Shown here: one piece after another, positions 13,081 through 25,900 of the stretch
Numbering within the stretch: position 1 is the first letter of the stretch
Layout: every line of letters begins with the position of its first letter
Source of the DNA: Arcuatula senhousia
Lineage: Eukaryota > Mollusca > Bivalvia > Mytilida > Mytilidae
Assembly: GCA_963971305.1 (NCBI GenBank)
Contig: CAXARO010001712.1
Location: forward strand, 62,001 to 126,000
DNA: 64,000 nt
Direction: 5' to 3'
Notes under the pieces: generated by a model
Databases searched by the model: none
What the model was told of the DNA's origin: nothing
Seen by the model: only the letters and a program-made list of their open reading frames with translations
Made by a program: the position numbers and the translations under genes

Positions 13081-13326
13081 AAACTGCATTTTACCCCTAT
13101 GTTCTATTTTTAGCCATGGCGGCCATGTTTTACGACGAATCAAAAATCCCCACATCAGTTCTAAGCACCGAATGCTAATGAACAACCATACCAAGTTTGG
13201 TTGCAATTGGACTTATGGTGTCAGAGGAGTTAACGTTTTAAAAAGTTTACGGACCGGACGACGGACGACGGACGGACGCCAAGTGATGACAATAGCTCAC
13301 ATGACCCTTCGGGTCAGGTGAGCTAA
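13081..13326 (+). repeat. Tandem duplicate of the Z element 3' end
   Basis: A near-identical direct copy of the last ~245 bp of the Z element immediately to the left, including the GACGGACGACGG microsatellite and the terminal hairpin. High identity implies a recent local duplication. Confidence 0.75.
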
Positions 13327-13464
13327 AAAAGGAATAAAATTAATTGTAACTTTGGGAGCGTCATAGGTTTAACTTATCTCATTGAAATGTTAGCTCCGGT
13401 GAAAATTTAAGATTAGCCCAATCATAAATTTTCATCGAAGCTAACACCTCAACAGGATTAAGGT

Positions 13465-14018
13465 TTGACCTGCCTGATAATGGTAGAAATGTCAATATTT
13501 TAGTTGTACTATGAGCTGAATTTTCCTTCAACGTCCAGTTTTGCATGCTTGTTTTCCCGAACTTTCAGCGTCTTTTTAAAGTTTTTTCCTTTACAAATGT
13601 TTACGTCATTAAGCGCACAAGTGACCCACAGGAAAACCTAGTTTGGTTTGATTTTCGAACATGAATTGTTACAAATTCATCACATTAAAACTCTTTTTAA
13701 AATCAATTTTAGCTTGTAAAACATTTATTGAAACCCTTCTGAAGGGAGCGCTAATGGTAGAAATGTCAATATTTTAGTTGTACTATGAGCTGAACTTTCC
13801 TTCAACATCCGGTTTAGAACATGCTTATTTTTACGAACTTTCAGCATCTTTTTAATGTTTTTATCTTTGAAATTTTTAGACGTCATTAAATGCTCACATA
13901 ACCCACAAGAAAAGCTAGTTTGTTTTTATTTTCGAACCAAAAAAAATGATTAATTGAAACCTCGGGAGCGTAACAGGTTTTACCTGCCTCATATTAAATT
14001 TGGGAGCGTCACAGGTTA
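13465..14018 (+). mobile_element. Family X copies 2-4 (tandem, partial)
   Basis: Two copies start with 'taatggtagaaatgtcaat' near 13480 and 13750. The second ends with 'cgggagcgtaacaggtttt' near 13980. A third right end ('tttgggagcgtcacaggtt') follows at 13999-14018. Shared landmarks are 'cttgttttcccgaactttc' and 'aaaagctagtttgttttta'. Non-coding. Confidence 0.6.
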
Positions 14019-14025
14019 AACTATT

Positions 14026-14901
14026 CAATTCAATTCAATTCTTTATTGGAAAAAGCACAGTATAACTGAAGCGTGATCCATGATATATACACAATTTCAT
14101 GTTTACAAAAAGTAACATACCATAAACATGATAATAAAACAAAAAAACAAAAAGAAAGAGAGAGATAATAGATAAATTAATTAATACAATAGATAGATCA
14201 TAGTTCAGTGTAAGTATTAATAATATTAATAATGTAAATATTCAGAATGACAGTCTTCGAAATTGGCCACAGGCCACAAGCCATGGCTAGTGAAAACTCT
14301 TGAGGGCCTGTAGAAATGGCAACAATAAGCCAATGTTGTCTATACAAAATTTTTCAATAATAAGTTGTCGGGCCTGTGGACCAAAATTTAAAGCGCAAAG
14401 ACTGGAATGACAGATCTGACATTGAATCAGTAATGTTTTCTTGTAATATATTTACTCGTTTTGGCGTTTCTCAAAGGCTTCTTTTAGAAATGAGCAAATC
14501 TTTTTCATGTCCTTTAGGTTATTTGGGTTTAAAATTTCTGATAACAGATTAGAATTGGGAGGTTGCGACTGTTCTGTATTAATATATTTATTTCTAATGT
14601 TTTCATACATGGGACAATCTAGAAGGAAATGTTTCTCATCCTCAACCCTATCCGTACAGTAACTACAAAATCTTTCTGTGGCGGGTAGGGGAGGCTTTAA
14701 GTATCTCCCTGTTTCTATTAATAATTTATGTGCACTTATTCTAATTTTGGTTAGAAGAGATCTTTCTTGTTTAGGTATATCTATACTGAGATATTGCTTG
14801 AGATCGAATGAGTTGCATATCTGACTGTAAAATCTAAGTTTCCCCGTGTCATTAGATTTCATATAGCTAAGTTGATCTAAAATTAAGCTTCTATAAAATC
14901 T
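14026..14901 (-). mobile_element. 5'-truncated LINE (non-LTR retrotransposon) insertion with TSD
   Basis: Minus-strand insertion flanked by AACTATT at 14019-14025 and at 14902-14908, a 7-bp target-site duplication. The 3' end is AATAAAG followed by (AATTG)n repeats, a microsatellite-type tail. Only the end of the last ORF survives, which is typical of incomplete reverse transcription. Confidence 0.75.
14452..14862 (-). pseudogene. C-terminal fragment of a LINE reverse-transcriptase polyprotein
   Basis: About 136 codons remain. The signature is a CCHC-like knuckle near residues 66-83 (FCSYC...DEKHFLLDCP). This motif is common after the RT domain in animal non-LTR retrotransposon ORF2 proteins. 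No RT palm motifs remain, so it cannot be functional alone. The upstream (5') end stops at the truncation point near 14901. Confidence 0.7.
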
Positions 14902-14908
14902 AACTATT

Positions 14909-15236
14909 ACGCTCCCAAAGGGAGCGATAATGGTAGAAATGTCAATATTTTAGTTGTACTATGGGCTGAATTTTCCTTCAACGTCCGGTAAATCACGCTC
15001 GTTTTCCCGAACTTTCAGCGTCATTTTAACGCTTATTGCTTTGAAAATTTCGGACGTCATCAAGCGCATATGTGACCCACGAGAAAAGCTAGTTTGTTTT
15101 TATTTTCGAATATATATTTTTACAATAGATATCGCATTATAAACATTTTCAACAATTATTTATGCTTACAAAATAATTTTAGATATTTTTAACTTCGGGA
15201 GAGTCACAGGTTAAAAACCTTTCTCATATTAAAGTT
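14909..15236 (+). mobile_element. Family X element, nearly complete copy
   Basis: Starts with the palindrome GCTCCCAAAGGGAGC, continues 'gataatggtagaaatgtc' and 'tagttgtactatgggctg', and ends with 'cttcgggagagtcacaggtt'. The copy is interrupted at its left flank by the LINE fragment. Useful as a reference for empty sites in other X copies. Confidence 0.6.
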
Positions 15237-16199
15237 AAAACTTTAACATATAAACAAAAATGTTGCAATTAACATCTTCAAACCTCAGTCTTAAAGATTC
15301 ACTATAAAGTATATAGAATTTCATGTTCTAACATGAATTTTCAAATTTGTCAAGTGTTTTATTCACTTTATTCAAAATTCAATGGATTCTTTAAAGTGAA
15401 AAACGCAACCAAGACTTAAATCAATTAATTTTCAGTTAAATAGGCTTAAGGGGAATACAAATTAGGCCACTGCTTTTTACCTGGAGGCTTTACAGATAGA
15501 AAATATGAAGGGGTGTTCAAATTTTCCGCCATATTTGAATTCGACTGTGCGGCTGTAAACAAATAAAAAAGTAACAAGAAAAATGCTTTTATTCATTGGC
15601 TCAAAATCAATGGAAAATATAACCATTATTTCGTTATTCTCACTTTTTAAATTTTATTCCCAGGCAAGTTGACAGGAAAATATGTTTCGATTTGATTCGA
15701 AACTAATAATTTTATCTCTCGGGTTTTTCCTTTCAACTCAACAGTCTCTGGACTTTTCCTTGATCAGAAGTGATAGTTTCCCAAACTTTTTGGTAAAATT
15801 ACTTTAAATGTAAAAATTGGTCTTGACAACATCAATAAGTAGTATCAAGGCTCCCCTGTGTTCATGCCAATTAATGACTTAACCTAAAAAAAACATGCAT
15901 TTCTAATGTTAAAACCTCAAAACTAAAAAAATGAATAAAAGTCACTTGAGTCTGCTTGTCTGCCAAGTCTTGTGTTGACATTCAAACCCAGGGAACCCCG
16001 GGTAGGAAAAAAGTCGCTCACTTTGGGTAGAATGAGAACAACCTGGGTAATGTAATATGTAACCCTAGGTACAATTTTATTTGTTTAAAAAAGATCATTG
16101 ACCCATGCAGAGGTCACCTGCGTTCACGTTCTGTTTAAATTTTAAACCCGGGAAAAATAAAATTGTAATCTTGAAAGGGCTTTAAGCACCACATAAAAT
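15237..16199. other. Non-coding spacer
   Basis: AT-rich with no convincing gene. A few GC-richer patches around 15970-16150 ('cccagggaaccccgggtagg') look like repeat debris. Confidence 0.5.
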
Positions 16200-16480
16200 A
16201 ATATGCTTCCAAAGGGAGCAATAATGGTAGAAATGTCAATATTTTAGTTGTACTATGGGCTGAATTTTCCTTCAACTTCCGGTAAATCACGCTTGTTTTA
16301 CCGAACTTTCAGCATCATTGTAACGCTTTTTGCATTTAAAATATTGATCGTCATCAAGCGCAAATGTGACCCATGAGAAAAGCTAGTTTGTTGAAATATT
16401 CTCAAATATATTATCATGATTATTTTCAACAATTATTTATGCTTATAAAATAATATTAGATACGTTTTAACTTCAGCAGG
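16200..16480 (+). mobile_element. Family X element, partial copy
   Basis: The left end ('ccaaagggagcaataatgg') and the middle ('tagttgtactatgggctg') match the other X copies. The right end is degraded after 'agctagtttgtt'. Confidence 0.55.
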
Positions 16481-16744
16481 CGCGTAGTTCCCTTTACGCA
16501 AAAACTCATTTGCGTGCACATCATTTTGGCATTTTTTTTTTTAAACAATCGAGAGTAGTTGCTTTAACTACAGTAAACACCCACTCTTTGTCGTATCACG
16601 TACACCTATCGGGATGATCAGAAAACCTTTCCAGAAATCTAACGTATAATATCCAACATCGGTTGAAATTACGTACAGTATCCCAAAAGTTTGTTATGGT
16701 TTGAAATATGAAAAAAGATTGAGTCATACTTTAAAAAAAAAACT

Positions 16745-16975
16745 GTGCCTAAGCGTGCAGATCAGTCCGATGGAAACGAAACCGGTGTTTCTAAAGAGGT
16801 CGAAACAAATACTATGGAGACCAGCGCCATGACCATCCCTAAGATGGTGACTAAAAACATTTTCCTCCATATCCTGATACCTGACAAGTTGTCTAACCAT
16901 GCAATCAAAGTCGATTTGCTGTCTAAAATATGGGAGCCTTGTGACTTTTTTGAATTCGAGTTCCCTTTCAGGTAC
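16745..16975 (+). CDS. Possible orphan exon or gene fragment, unrecognised
   Basis: A short region of higher GC and more complex codon use than its surroundings. The plus-strand frame is open through PKRADQSDGNETG... to a possible donor (TTTCAG|GTACGA at about 16975). There is no clear ATG, no partner exon and no recognisable domain. The opposite strand is also open here, which weakens the case. It may be a decayed transposon or gene relic. Confidence 0.2.
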
Positions 16976-17079
16976 GAACGAATTTTGTCAAGTATAATAA
17001 AGCATGTTAGAATATTGTGCCTTATCATACAGTTTTTACTTTGTGCTTCAATCTGTCTGTCTTCCATTCGTCCATAGAC

Positions 17080-17519
17080 ATTGATGATTTTCTTCAGATT
17101 TAAATGGGAAACAAGATTTTTTTGGGACATGCAAATAGAGAGAAGTAGAGAGATTTAGAGAGACGCAAAGCCCTGTCCGAAACGTAATTCGGTTTGCCGG
17201 TTTCGCCTTTGTTATCTTTGGAATGTCCATTTGTCCTCTTTATTCGTCACAAACCAGTTTTGTTTTTGTTTTTATGGTCCGACCACGTATGTGGATCGGA
17301 CATATATTATATATTTTACTTGTTGTACGTCCGTACACCCGCCCCGCATCTAAGTTTAGGTCCACATTTTGACTATTATATGCATTTTCCTCTTACGGGT
17401 TCGGGGGGGGGGGGGGATATTTGACAGATCTTCGTGAGGCCAGCATTAAAAAAAAATCTTTGTTTCCCCTCTCATACTATGGGTACCGTGGAATGAAGGT
17501 AAATATTTTATTTGTTTTT
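17080..17519. other. Non-coding spacer with hairpin and poly-G tract
   Basis: Contains the imperfect hairpin GTCCGACCAC...GTGGATCGGAC near 17279-17302 and a run of 14 or 15 G at about 17403-17416. No gene seen. Confidence 0.45.
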
Positions 17520-19125
17520 ATACCACTGCAAAATTTTTGCGATCGTATAATGTTATGGCGATGTCATCGTCGTCGTCGTCGTCTGTGGACATTTGGTTTC
17601 CGTGCGATAACTTGAGTAAATATTGACCGATTGATATGAAATTTGGAAATGAAGTTTGTAACCACTGAAGAAAGGTTGGTATTGTATTTGGGGTTTGTGG
17701 CCCCTACTGTTTTAGCAAAAAGGGGCTAAATCGGATGTATTGACAAAACTGTTGTAGAATGTTTATTATTCATTCAATTTTGAAAATTCTTTTTTTATTG
17801 AATTCATCATTAAATTCTGTCAACTAAATGTGTCAACGGTTTCAATATATATTGCACCGTTATATTGCTATAGGGGGTCAAAAAGGGGCCACACCCAAAA
17901 AATTGACTTTTTTATTTGTGGTCCGATTTTCAAAATCTTTTTTTTCATTAGAATCCTTATAAAAATCCCTGCCTGCGCTTTTCAATCAGATTTGAAATAT
18001 CTCTAACCGTTTTGGAGAAATTAGGGGTTGAAGGGGCCAAAAACGCCATTTTTCAAAGTCTGTTTAGACATATAGTTATATACTAAAAATAAAGTTGTAG
18101 CGGGCCAGCCAATTGTTATGAAGTTTTAATATGATGATTATATCCAGTAAAGGAATGTTAATATTGAATTTGGGGTTTGTAGCCCCTGCTGTTTTAGAAA
18201 AAAAGGGTCAAAAGGGGCTAAAATGGGTGTATTGACAAAACTGTTATAGAATGTTTATTATTCATTCAATTTTGAAAATTCTTTTTTTATTGAGTTCATC
18301 ATTAAATTCTGTCAACTAATTGTGTCACTGGTTTTGATAAAAATTGCACCGTTACATTGCTATAGGGGGTCAAAAAAGGGGCCACACCCCAAAAATAGAC
18401 TTTTTTATTTGTGGTCCGATTTTCAAATTTTTTTTTCTTTTGAATCCTTGCAAAAATCCCTGCCTGTGTTTTTTAATCAGATTTGCAATTTCTTTAACCA
18501 TTTATGAGAAATTAGGGGTCAAAGGGGCAAAAAACACCATTTTTTAAAGTTTGTCAAGGTAAATAGTCTTATACCAAAAATTAAGTTGAAGTGGGCCAGC
18601 CAATTGTTATGAAGTTTTAATACACTAAATAAATGTTGGTATTGAATTTGGGGTTTGTGGCCCCTGTTGTTTTATAAAAAAGGGTTAAAAGGGGCTAAAA
18701 CGGGTGTATTGACAAAACTGATGTAGAATGTTTATTATTCATTAAATTTTAAAAAAAAATTTTGGTCCAATTTTCAAAATCTTTTTTCATTGCATTCCTT
18801 ATGAAAATCTCTGTCTTAATTTGCAATATTTCTCTTACAATTTTTGAGAAATTAGGGGTCAAAGGGTCAAAAATGTCAATTTTAAAATACATGTATATAA
18901 ATAAGGCTTATTTTTGTATTAGATCATAGATGTTTAAGTAAGTACATATGTGTCAAATATGCATTTTAAAGTCCACCACAGGATGCATGTGTCAAAAAAT
19001 TTTGTAAGTCCACCATGGGCTTCATGTGACAAAAGCAATAGACTATCCATATTGGGCCTCCAACGAACAGGGTTCAACTTGTTGCGGTCGTATCATGCTG
19101 CGCTCGGCGTAGCTTTTTATTTTAA
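17520..19125 (+). mobile_element. Family W repeat, copy 1 (about 1.6 kb)
   Basis: Starts with the hairpin GCAAAATTTTTGC and 'gatcgtataatg', then a GTC microsatellite and 'gacatttggtttccgtgcg'. It ends at 'ttgttgcggtcgtatcatg' and 'gcgctcggcgtagctttt'. The interior is ~500-bp direct units with landmarks 'gtattgacaaaactg' and 'aattaggggtcaaaggg'. No coding capacity. Other copies: 35951-36370 plus 38202-38300 (split) and 38302-39238. Confidence 0.6.
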
Positions 19126-19988
19126 AGTAAAATTTTGTTTATAAAATTGTAAAATGGGCCATAAATAACAATAAAATAAAGTAGTGTATGTTCTAAGTCT
19201 GGAAACAATTTTTTTTTGGTGTAGGGAGCCTTTTTATTTTGACTGGGTCGGTGGCGGGAGGGGAAACAATATTGATTTGGGCTATTAGACAATTGTTTAC
19301 TACAACTAAACTATGCTAGTGTTTTCAATTTGTATACAATTTTCTGGTAATCATCAATACTTTGTAATGATCATATGCTATTGTTGAAATAGATGGTTAA
19401 TGTGTTTCTTTATCATGTTTTTATATATGACTGAACCATCTTTAAGGCAAAAAAAAAAACAAAAAAAACCAACACAGTTTTTGTTACAAACTTCCGTATT
19501 CTGAAAGTGTCTTTATCAAATTAATTGCACAATAATATTGAAAAAAAATATAATTCAAGGGTTGTTTTATCGTCTGAATTGTGAAATTGTTGATTATTAA
19601 ACCGTCCGTAGTTGACCTCAAAAACGCTATTTTCGCGGAGCTTCCGGGGGGCTTCGCCCCCCTGGACCCCCTACCAGGGCTCTGCCCTGGACCTGCTGGG
19701 GGCCTTAAGCGGCCCCAGACCCCCTGCCCTAATTTGATTGCACATGCATTTAATACCTGCTATGCCCCTGTTCAGGAGCGTCACAGGTTAATAACCTGCC
19801 TCATATTATTCTAGTGTCATGAGTTTTACGTCTGCTTGTGTATATCATATTTTGATAACACAAGACAAGGCCTAATTGTTTTCAAAAGAATGAATTTAAG
19901 ACATGAAATTAAGAATGAAAAAAATATATATTTATCATATAATATTTTGTGTTTCAGTTTGGATTACATGTATTGACATTTTTGTGTA
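19126..19988. other. Spacer upstream of AFMID with a GC-rich hairpin and an X-element end
   Basis: 19638-19735 is strikingly GC-rich with nested hairpins (GGGGGGCTTCGCCCCCC, then CCAGGGCTCTGCCCTGG). 19770-19806 is the right end of a family X element ('ggagcgtcacaggtt'). TTTCAG at 19951-19956 could be the acceptor of a 5'UTR exon that begins at 19957 and includes the AFMID start codon. The promoter itself was not located. Confidence 0.45.
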
Positions 19989-22900
19989 ATGGAGACAGAC
20001 ATAAACGGCATGTCCAAAGAGGTGATTAGAAGATATAAGTACTGTAATTCATGATTAGCAATGGGCATGTTATTTGTTATAACGTAAACTTAGAAAAGGC
20101 TACCAATCTTTTAGCTACGTTACATATGTTCTACACATACTTGTTTTATTCAAATTAATAAAAAAAGGAATATGGAGTGAAAATGTGTGATACAAAGATG
20201 TGTAATGGTTAATATTTTTTCTGTTGACACAGTCTTGTAATTACATAGAATTATGGTATTTTCTTAAGTCATGTTACATAGATATTTGCCATTGAAAGTG
20301 AATGTGTCTTTAGATACCTCAGTACATTTGTAATTCCCATAGATGTTATAGAAATAAGTTGTGGGATTAATGTACATGACACAACCTTCATAAACAAACA
20401 GTGTTTTTAAAAAAAATTAAATGATCTACATTTGTATTATAGGAACTGGAAAAACAGTATTCACCATCAAGATGGTCACACAGATATTCTCCTGATGAAA
20501 TTATACAGCAGCATATTCTTTCTTTGGCTAAAGGTATATATATGTTCTTGAAAGGAAGAAAATGTTTCAAAAGAATATTCTTAAACAATGATATTTTTGC
20601 CTTAAGGTTTAGAAAACCCTGTGAATCTAAAAAGATTGAAATACTTAATTGTGCACAAAAACATAAGATTAAGACATTTTTGTTTTAATAGAATTTAATT
20701 TGCTGATCAATTATACAACCATTATATACATGATATATGTGTTGCTCATAAAAATAACACCTTTTATATGTGCTAAAGAATAAAGTAAATAACAAAGTAA
20801 CCAAATTTTGACATGTTTGATGATAGATCTAAAATGTCCAAGAAAAAAGGATAAAACAAGGCCAGACACACCAGAGAAAGTGAAAATCACAATGGTTGTG
20901 ACTTGGTATAGGCATTTCAAAAGAACAGATCAATAGAAAATTATGAGATGTGGAATAAGTGTACACATTGAGTCAACATGTAACCATTGCTTGTCATCTT
21001 GTGCTTAGATGAAGGGAAAAAGTTGTGTTTACAGTTCATAACAAAATTCAGAAAAATATCAAAGACAAATTGAAGAAAATGAGATAAGGAATAAGTGTAC
21101 ACAACACAACCCCAACAAGGCTACATAAATCAGTGATTTTTGGCTAGATTTCACGGAGTGAAAAATCTAGGTTATAAAATGGTGAATGTTGGGCGTGTGG
21201 GCAGTGGGGGACCGGGAAGAAACTTTTGTAACAGTTTTCTCAGCAACTACTTATCACAGCCACTTGATATTTGGTATGCAGCATCAAGTAGGGGTCCAAT
21301 AAGGCAGGATTCCATTTCAGGTCTGTTGCTCACCTACTTCCTGTTCAACAAAATCCTTCCATTTTTGACTTTGGCAGGTTTTTAAAAAGTACAAAGGTAT
21401 AGTAATGTCTAAGTTAGACTTTTTATTGTCACAGGTAGTGAAAAAGCCAAATCTGAAATTGAATGCCAGCTAGATAGAGTCTATGGTGAAACAGAGAATC
21501 AGAAGTTTGATATATTTGGAGCTGATACCTTACCTGGAGGTAGATGAAGGTTGATAGATAACTGTTCTCTATTTTATCTGATGCCAAATGCTTGGTGTCC
21601 ATCCATGTGTGCGTTGGTCCATCACACTTTTTTTGTCCCAGATTTCTCATTTATTACTAATCCTAGGCTTTCAATACTTGAAATTTTGTATGCAGCTTCA
21701 AGTAGGGGTCTTATACAGTGGGATGCATTTCCAGGTTCCTCGCTTACTACTTTCTGTTTTATGGGCTATCTAAGAATTTATTAAGGGTAAAAAATGAAAA
21801 AAAATTCATTACAGATTTCTCAGCAACTATTATTCATAGGCCTTTGATATTTAATATGCAGCTTCAGGTGGAGGTCTCATACAGTCGGATGTGTTTCTAG
21901 GTCTGTAGCTTACCTCTTTCCTGTTTTACATGCTGACTTAGAATTTTTTAAGGGTCAAAAATGAAAAACAATGTAACAGATTTCTCAACAACTACTAATA
22001 TTATTAGTAGGCTTTCAATATTTGGTTTGCACTTCAGGTGGGGGTCTCATATGATGGGATGCATTTCTAGATCTGTTGCTAACCTCCTTCCTGTATAAGG
22101 AGCTGACTTAGAATTTTTGTCGCTCAGCGGGGGACCCAGGAATTCTATTCTTGTGTAATTGGGTATTGACCCTTGCCATTGCAGAAAAAGTACTAAAGGG
22201 GACAAAAACTGGCATGTTGACAAACAGCTACAGAATATTTAAATTTTCATCCTATTTTACAAATAATTCTTTTTTGGTCTTTGTTTTGGTTGAATTCCTC
22301 TTTAGTTAACTAAATGTTTCAGCTTTGATGTTTTAACATTTTTGGTATGTCTTGCACTGTTGAAATGCTATAAGGAGTTAAATTAATGTATGCCACAAAA
22401 GCCAACTTTTTACTCACCTGACTCAATGGATCAATAGCTTGATAATAATTCTTTCAATGCATGCAGCCTTATTGTAGGATTTAGAAGTTAAATGCTATGA
22501 CGTATGATATGCTGATGCAAACTACACATATTTATAAATGAATATTTTTGTATACATTCTACCCATATCAATATGCCTTGAAATTCCACCACAGAATGCA
22601 ATCGTCAAAAAGCTTTGTGAGTCCACCATTGGCTGCATGTGTCCAAAGCAAGTACAGGGTACAACATGTTGATGTGGTATTGTCCTGCACTAAGAGTAGC
22701 TTTTTATTATGTCTATGATTTTGCCTATAAAACACCACCTAGGTTAAGCACACAAAGGCATATTTAGGACTGGGATGCTGGGACAGCACTTTCCCATTTG
22801 ACAGGAAAATTTGGTTAGGAAACAAGAAGTCCCAGAAAGATTTTTTTAATTGCATGCCCTCCCATTTGAAAATTTCTGGATCCACCACAGACAATGTTGA

Positions 22901-25900
22901 TGTGGTTTTGTGCTGCACTAAGAGTAGCTTTTTATTGTGTCTATGATTTTGCCAATAAAACACCACCTAGGTTTAGCACTACTTTATACTTAACAGTTGT
23001 CTAACATCTTCTGAGCTTTAGCAATTTAGGGAATATGTCTACCATTTTGCATATTAAACATTAAACTGGTGTTTATGTTTCTAAACTGTTTATGGTTGGT
23101 TGCTACATTTATGTTCCATGTTACTCTCCTCAATTTTATTTCCATGTTTCAGTTGTCATGTACAATGTACATGTATGTTGTCTTGGACTGCATGATCTCA
23201 GTACAAAATGTATAAAATCATATCACAATTAAGTCAATTAATTAATAAGGCTTGCATAAACACATTTTGCTTTTCGATGCCCAACTTTTTTTTTACATAA
23301 TGTTTGAAAACCTTTTATTTAACATAAATTGATGGAAATATAATATGCATACTTCTGCTGTAGGAGTGAAAGTAATTTTAAAGTAAATCATCCTCAATAC
23401 CGGTATCTTTGTTATGCATTATTGAAAAAAAAATTAGATTTGCAGAATGTTTTAAACATTGTTTTAGACTGTTTTAAACCATATGTAAACTACAATAAAC
23501 TTGTTCAAGATATGATAATTTCATTTTTACAGAGGCACCAATATTATTGTACATCCATGGTGGATATTGGCAATTATTAGGGTAAGATTTCAATATTTAC
23601 TGTTGATAATGCTGAGATGGGGAGGAGAACTGTAACATAAAAAGTATTAAAAAAACTCTGCCTGTACAGTACTTGGTCTCTAGTAAAAAAAAAAGGAGCT
23701 GAGCTTTAAGTTAACTGATCATTTTCCCAATATATAGAGAGACTCTATTTCATATCACTGTTACACATGTAAGGACTATTTCAACTATAAAATGTATCTT
23801 TATATTATGTATTGTGTGCATAATACAGTATAAAAAGAAATCCTTGACAAAGCTTTTGTTTGTCCCTGTCATCTTTCTGTTTTGTTTTTTTTTTATGTCC
23901 AGAAATGGGTCTTTTGTTGATAATTTAGGGATTATGGAGTCTGATAAAAAAAGATCTGGTTCTGATCTTTACCGTAATTAAGAAAATTTTATTATTTCTG
24001 TTTCATTGATTTGTTAATATTTTTGCAAATAAATAATGATACATTATATATTTTTCACTAGTAGTCATACCCTTAAAAACTAAAATCTCTACCTTATTGT
24101 AAGTGGATAGAATTTGTTTACCTCTAAACTGGTGTTGTATTTTTACAGTCGGGATATCTCTAGTTTTATGGCTGGACCAATATGTAAAGCTGGTGCCGTG
24201 ACTATAGCTATTGGTTATGACTTAGCACCCAAAGGTAAAGGTATACAATTACTCGAAGGAAGATCAGTGAAATAGAGCATCAAGAGGTCAAAGGCATTAC
24301 TGTGTAATTTTAACTTTTTAAGTTTTTGAAGGATTTTGTGTCATGAACATTCATCCAACAACTCACTAATATTTGTGTCTCTAGAGTACTTAGACATACT
24401 TATTCTCACAGTCAAGCATTTTTCATCAAATTATATACCTGAGAAAAGAAAAAAAAATGTATGAAATTATTAGAACAATGAGCAGAATTTGTCAAATTAA
24501 GTACATTTTGTACCAGCAATCTTGGTTGAAATCGAAAACCGTGAAAATAAGTACCTGCGAAAATAAGTATGTTTACAGTATTCTGCATACTTAAGGAACC
24601 ACAAGATTCTTGTATTATGTTACTTTTATAAGGGGATTTTCATACAGTATCTTAGTTATTAAGTTTTAAATAGGCTTCAAAAACATGTTTAACTTGCTAA
24701 CTCTTTGACTTAAATAAAATGTTAATGGATTATTCTACTTGAAATTCAATGATAAATGGGGTGTCTATAACTCAGCATCTTTTTTTGCACATCTATCATA
24801 AATTTTGAATTTATAATGCTTGTTCTTCTAATTGTTTTCTATTGGGCAAGGTAAACATCAAAATTGATAATGACAACAAAAATTTGGATAAAATACATGT
24901 TTTTTTGTGAGTACCTTTTAAGGGGAGAAAATTTGTAAAGAAATAATTGGAAAAAAACCCACTTTTTTCACTTTTTTCAAAAATTTTGATGGTGAACTTA
25001 ATTTTTTCTTAGGATATAGATTTTTCCTATTGATTCTTTTTAAAAAGTACTAAAATCATGCATTTTTCAAAGTCGTTTCAAGAACTTTTTTTATGGTGAA
25101 CTTTTAATTCTATTATCAAGATCTAAGTACCAGTCTAAGGCTGATTGTGGTCAAAATTTAAGAAAATTCTATAGATAAAACTTTTTAGACAATCCATCTA
25201 CCTTTAGCTGTTTTGGACCCTTTTGCAAAAGTAAAAGTTTTCCTAATAGTGATTTTGTAAATGCAAATGAATAGTTTATTTTTATTTAAAAAGTTACCAT
25301 AACAAATGGTTAATCAATACTATAAGTGTAAAAAACATTGCTGTAAGATTTTGTTTGAATGATATTTTTTGGTTATTAATTTTGTCTGGTCTAGAGCAAA
25401 TTACAAGACTGCTAGCAACAATTACTATTTACCTTAAAGGCTTTAGGCATTTTGACATTAATGATTGTAATTTTTCGTTTGTTTCTTTATTATGTATGTT
25501 GAATTCTGATACATGTATTCTATATTTCTGTATCTTTACAGCGACTATGCCAGAAATAGTTAGCCAGTGTAAGAAGGCAGTTTCCTATGCTCTTAATCTT
25601 GCCTCACATAGAAAATCAAGGTAGTTTAGAATCTATACTACTAAAATAACGAAGCGTTTTTTTCTAGCCGGGTTGCAGCCTAAACAACAAATGCTACGAC
25701 CAAGCTTCATATATCAAAATCAGGGGATGGTCGTGCCCTTTAAAAATTTGATTAGCGTATATGCAATTATGTCTGCAATTTGCTAATTAACCTAATTAAT
25801 TAATCCGGAAAACCTACAGCCGTCATCGTTCCGGCATTAGAATGATGGAAATTATTTCCCCTGTTTTTTGACAATTACAAAAAAAATCCCACAAAACTAT

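Larger units (their letters stand above)
10986..13370 (+). mobile_element. Family X non-autonomous element, copy 1, split by two nested insertions
   Basis: The left end (hairpin-like GCTCCTGAAGGAAGC, then 'gataatggtggaaatgtc') is at 10986-11029. The middle resumes at 11510-11640 ('ttgtactatggcctgaattt'). The right end ('tttgggagcgtcataggttt') is at about 13327-13370. The gaps are filled by the TIR element at 11030-11509 and the hairpin-ended repeats at 11641-13326. Other X copies at 13465-14018, 14909-15236 and 16200-16480 show the uninterrupted order. Confidence 0.6.

Noticed and set aside
16762..17130. Minus-strand frame of 122 codons
   Set aside because: No recognisable domain or splice context. 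The plus strand is slightly more plausible, and both are weak.
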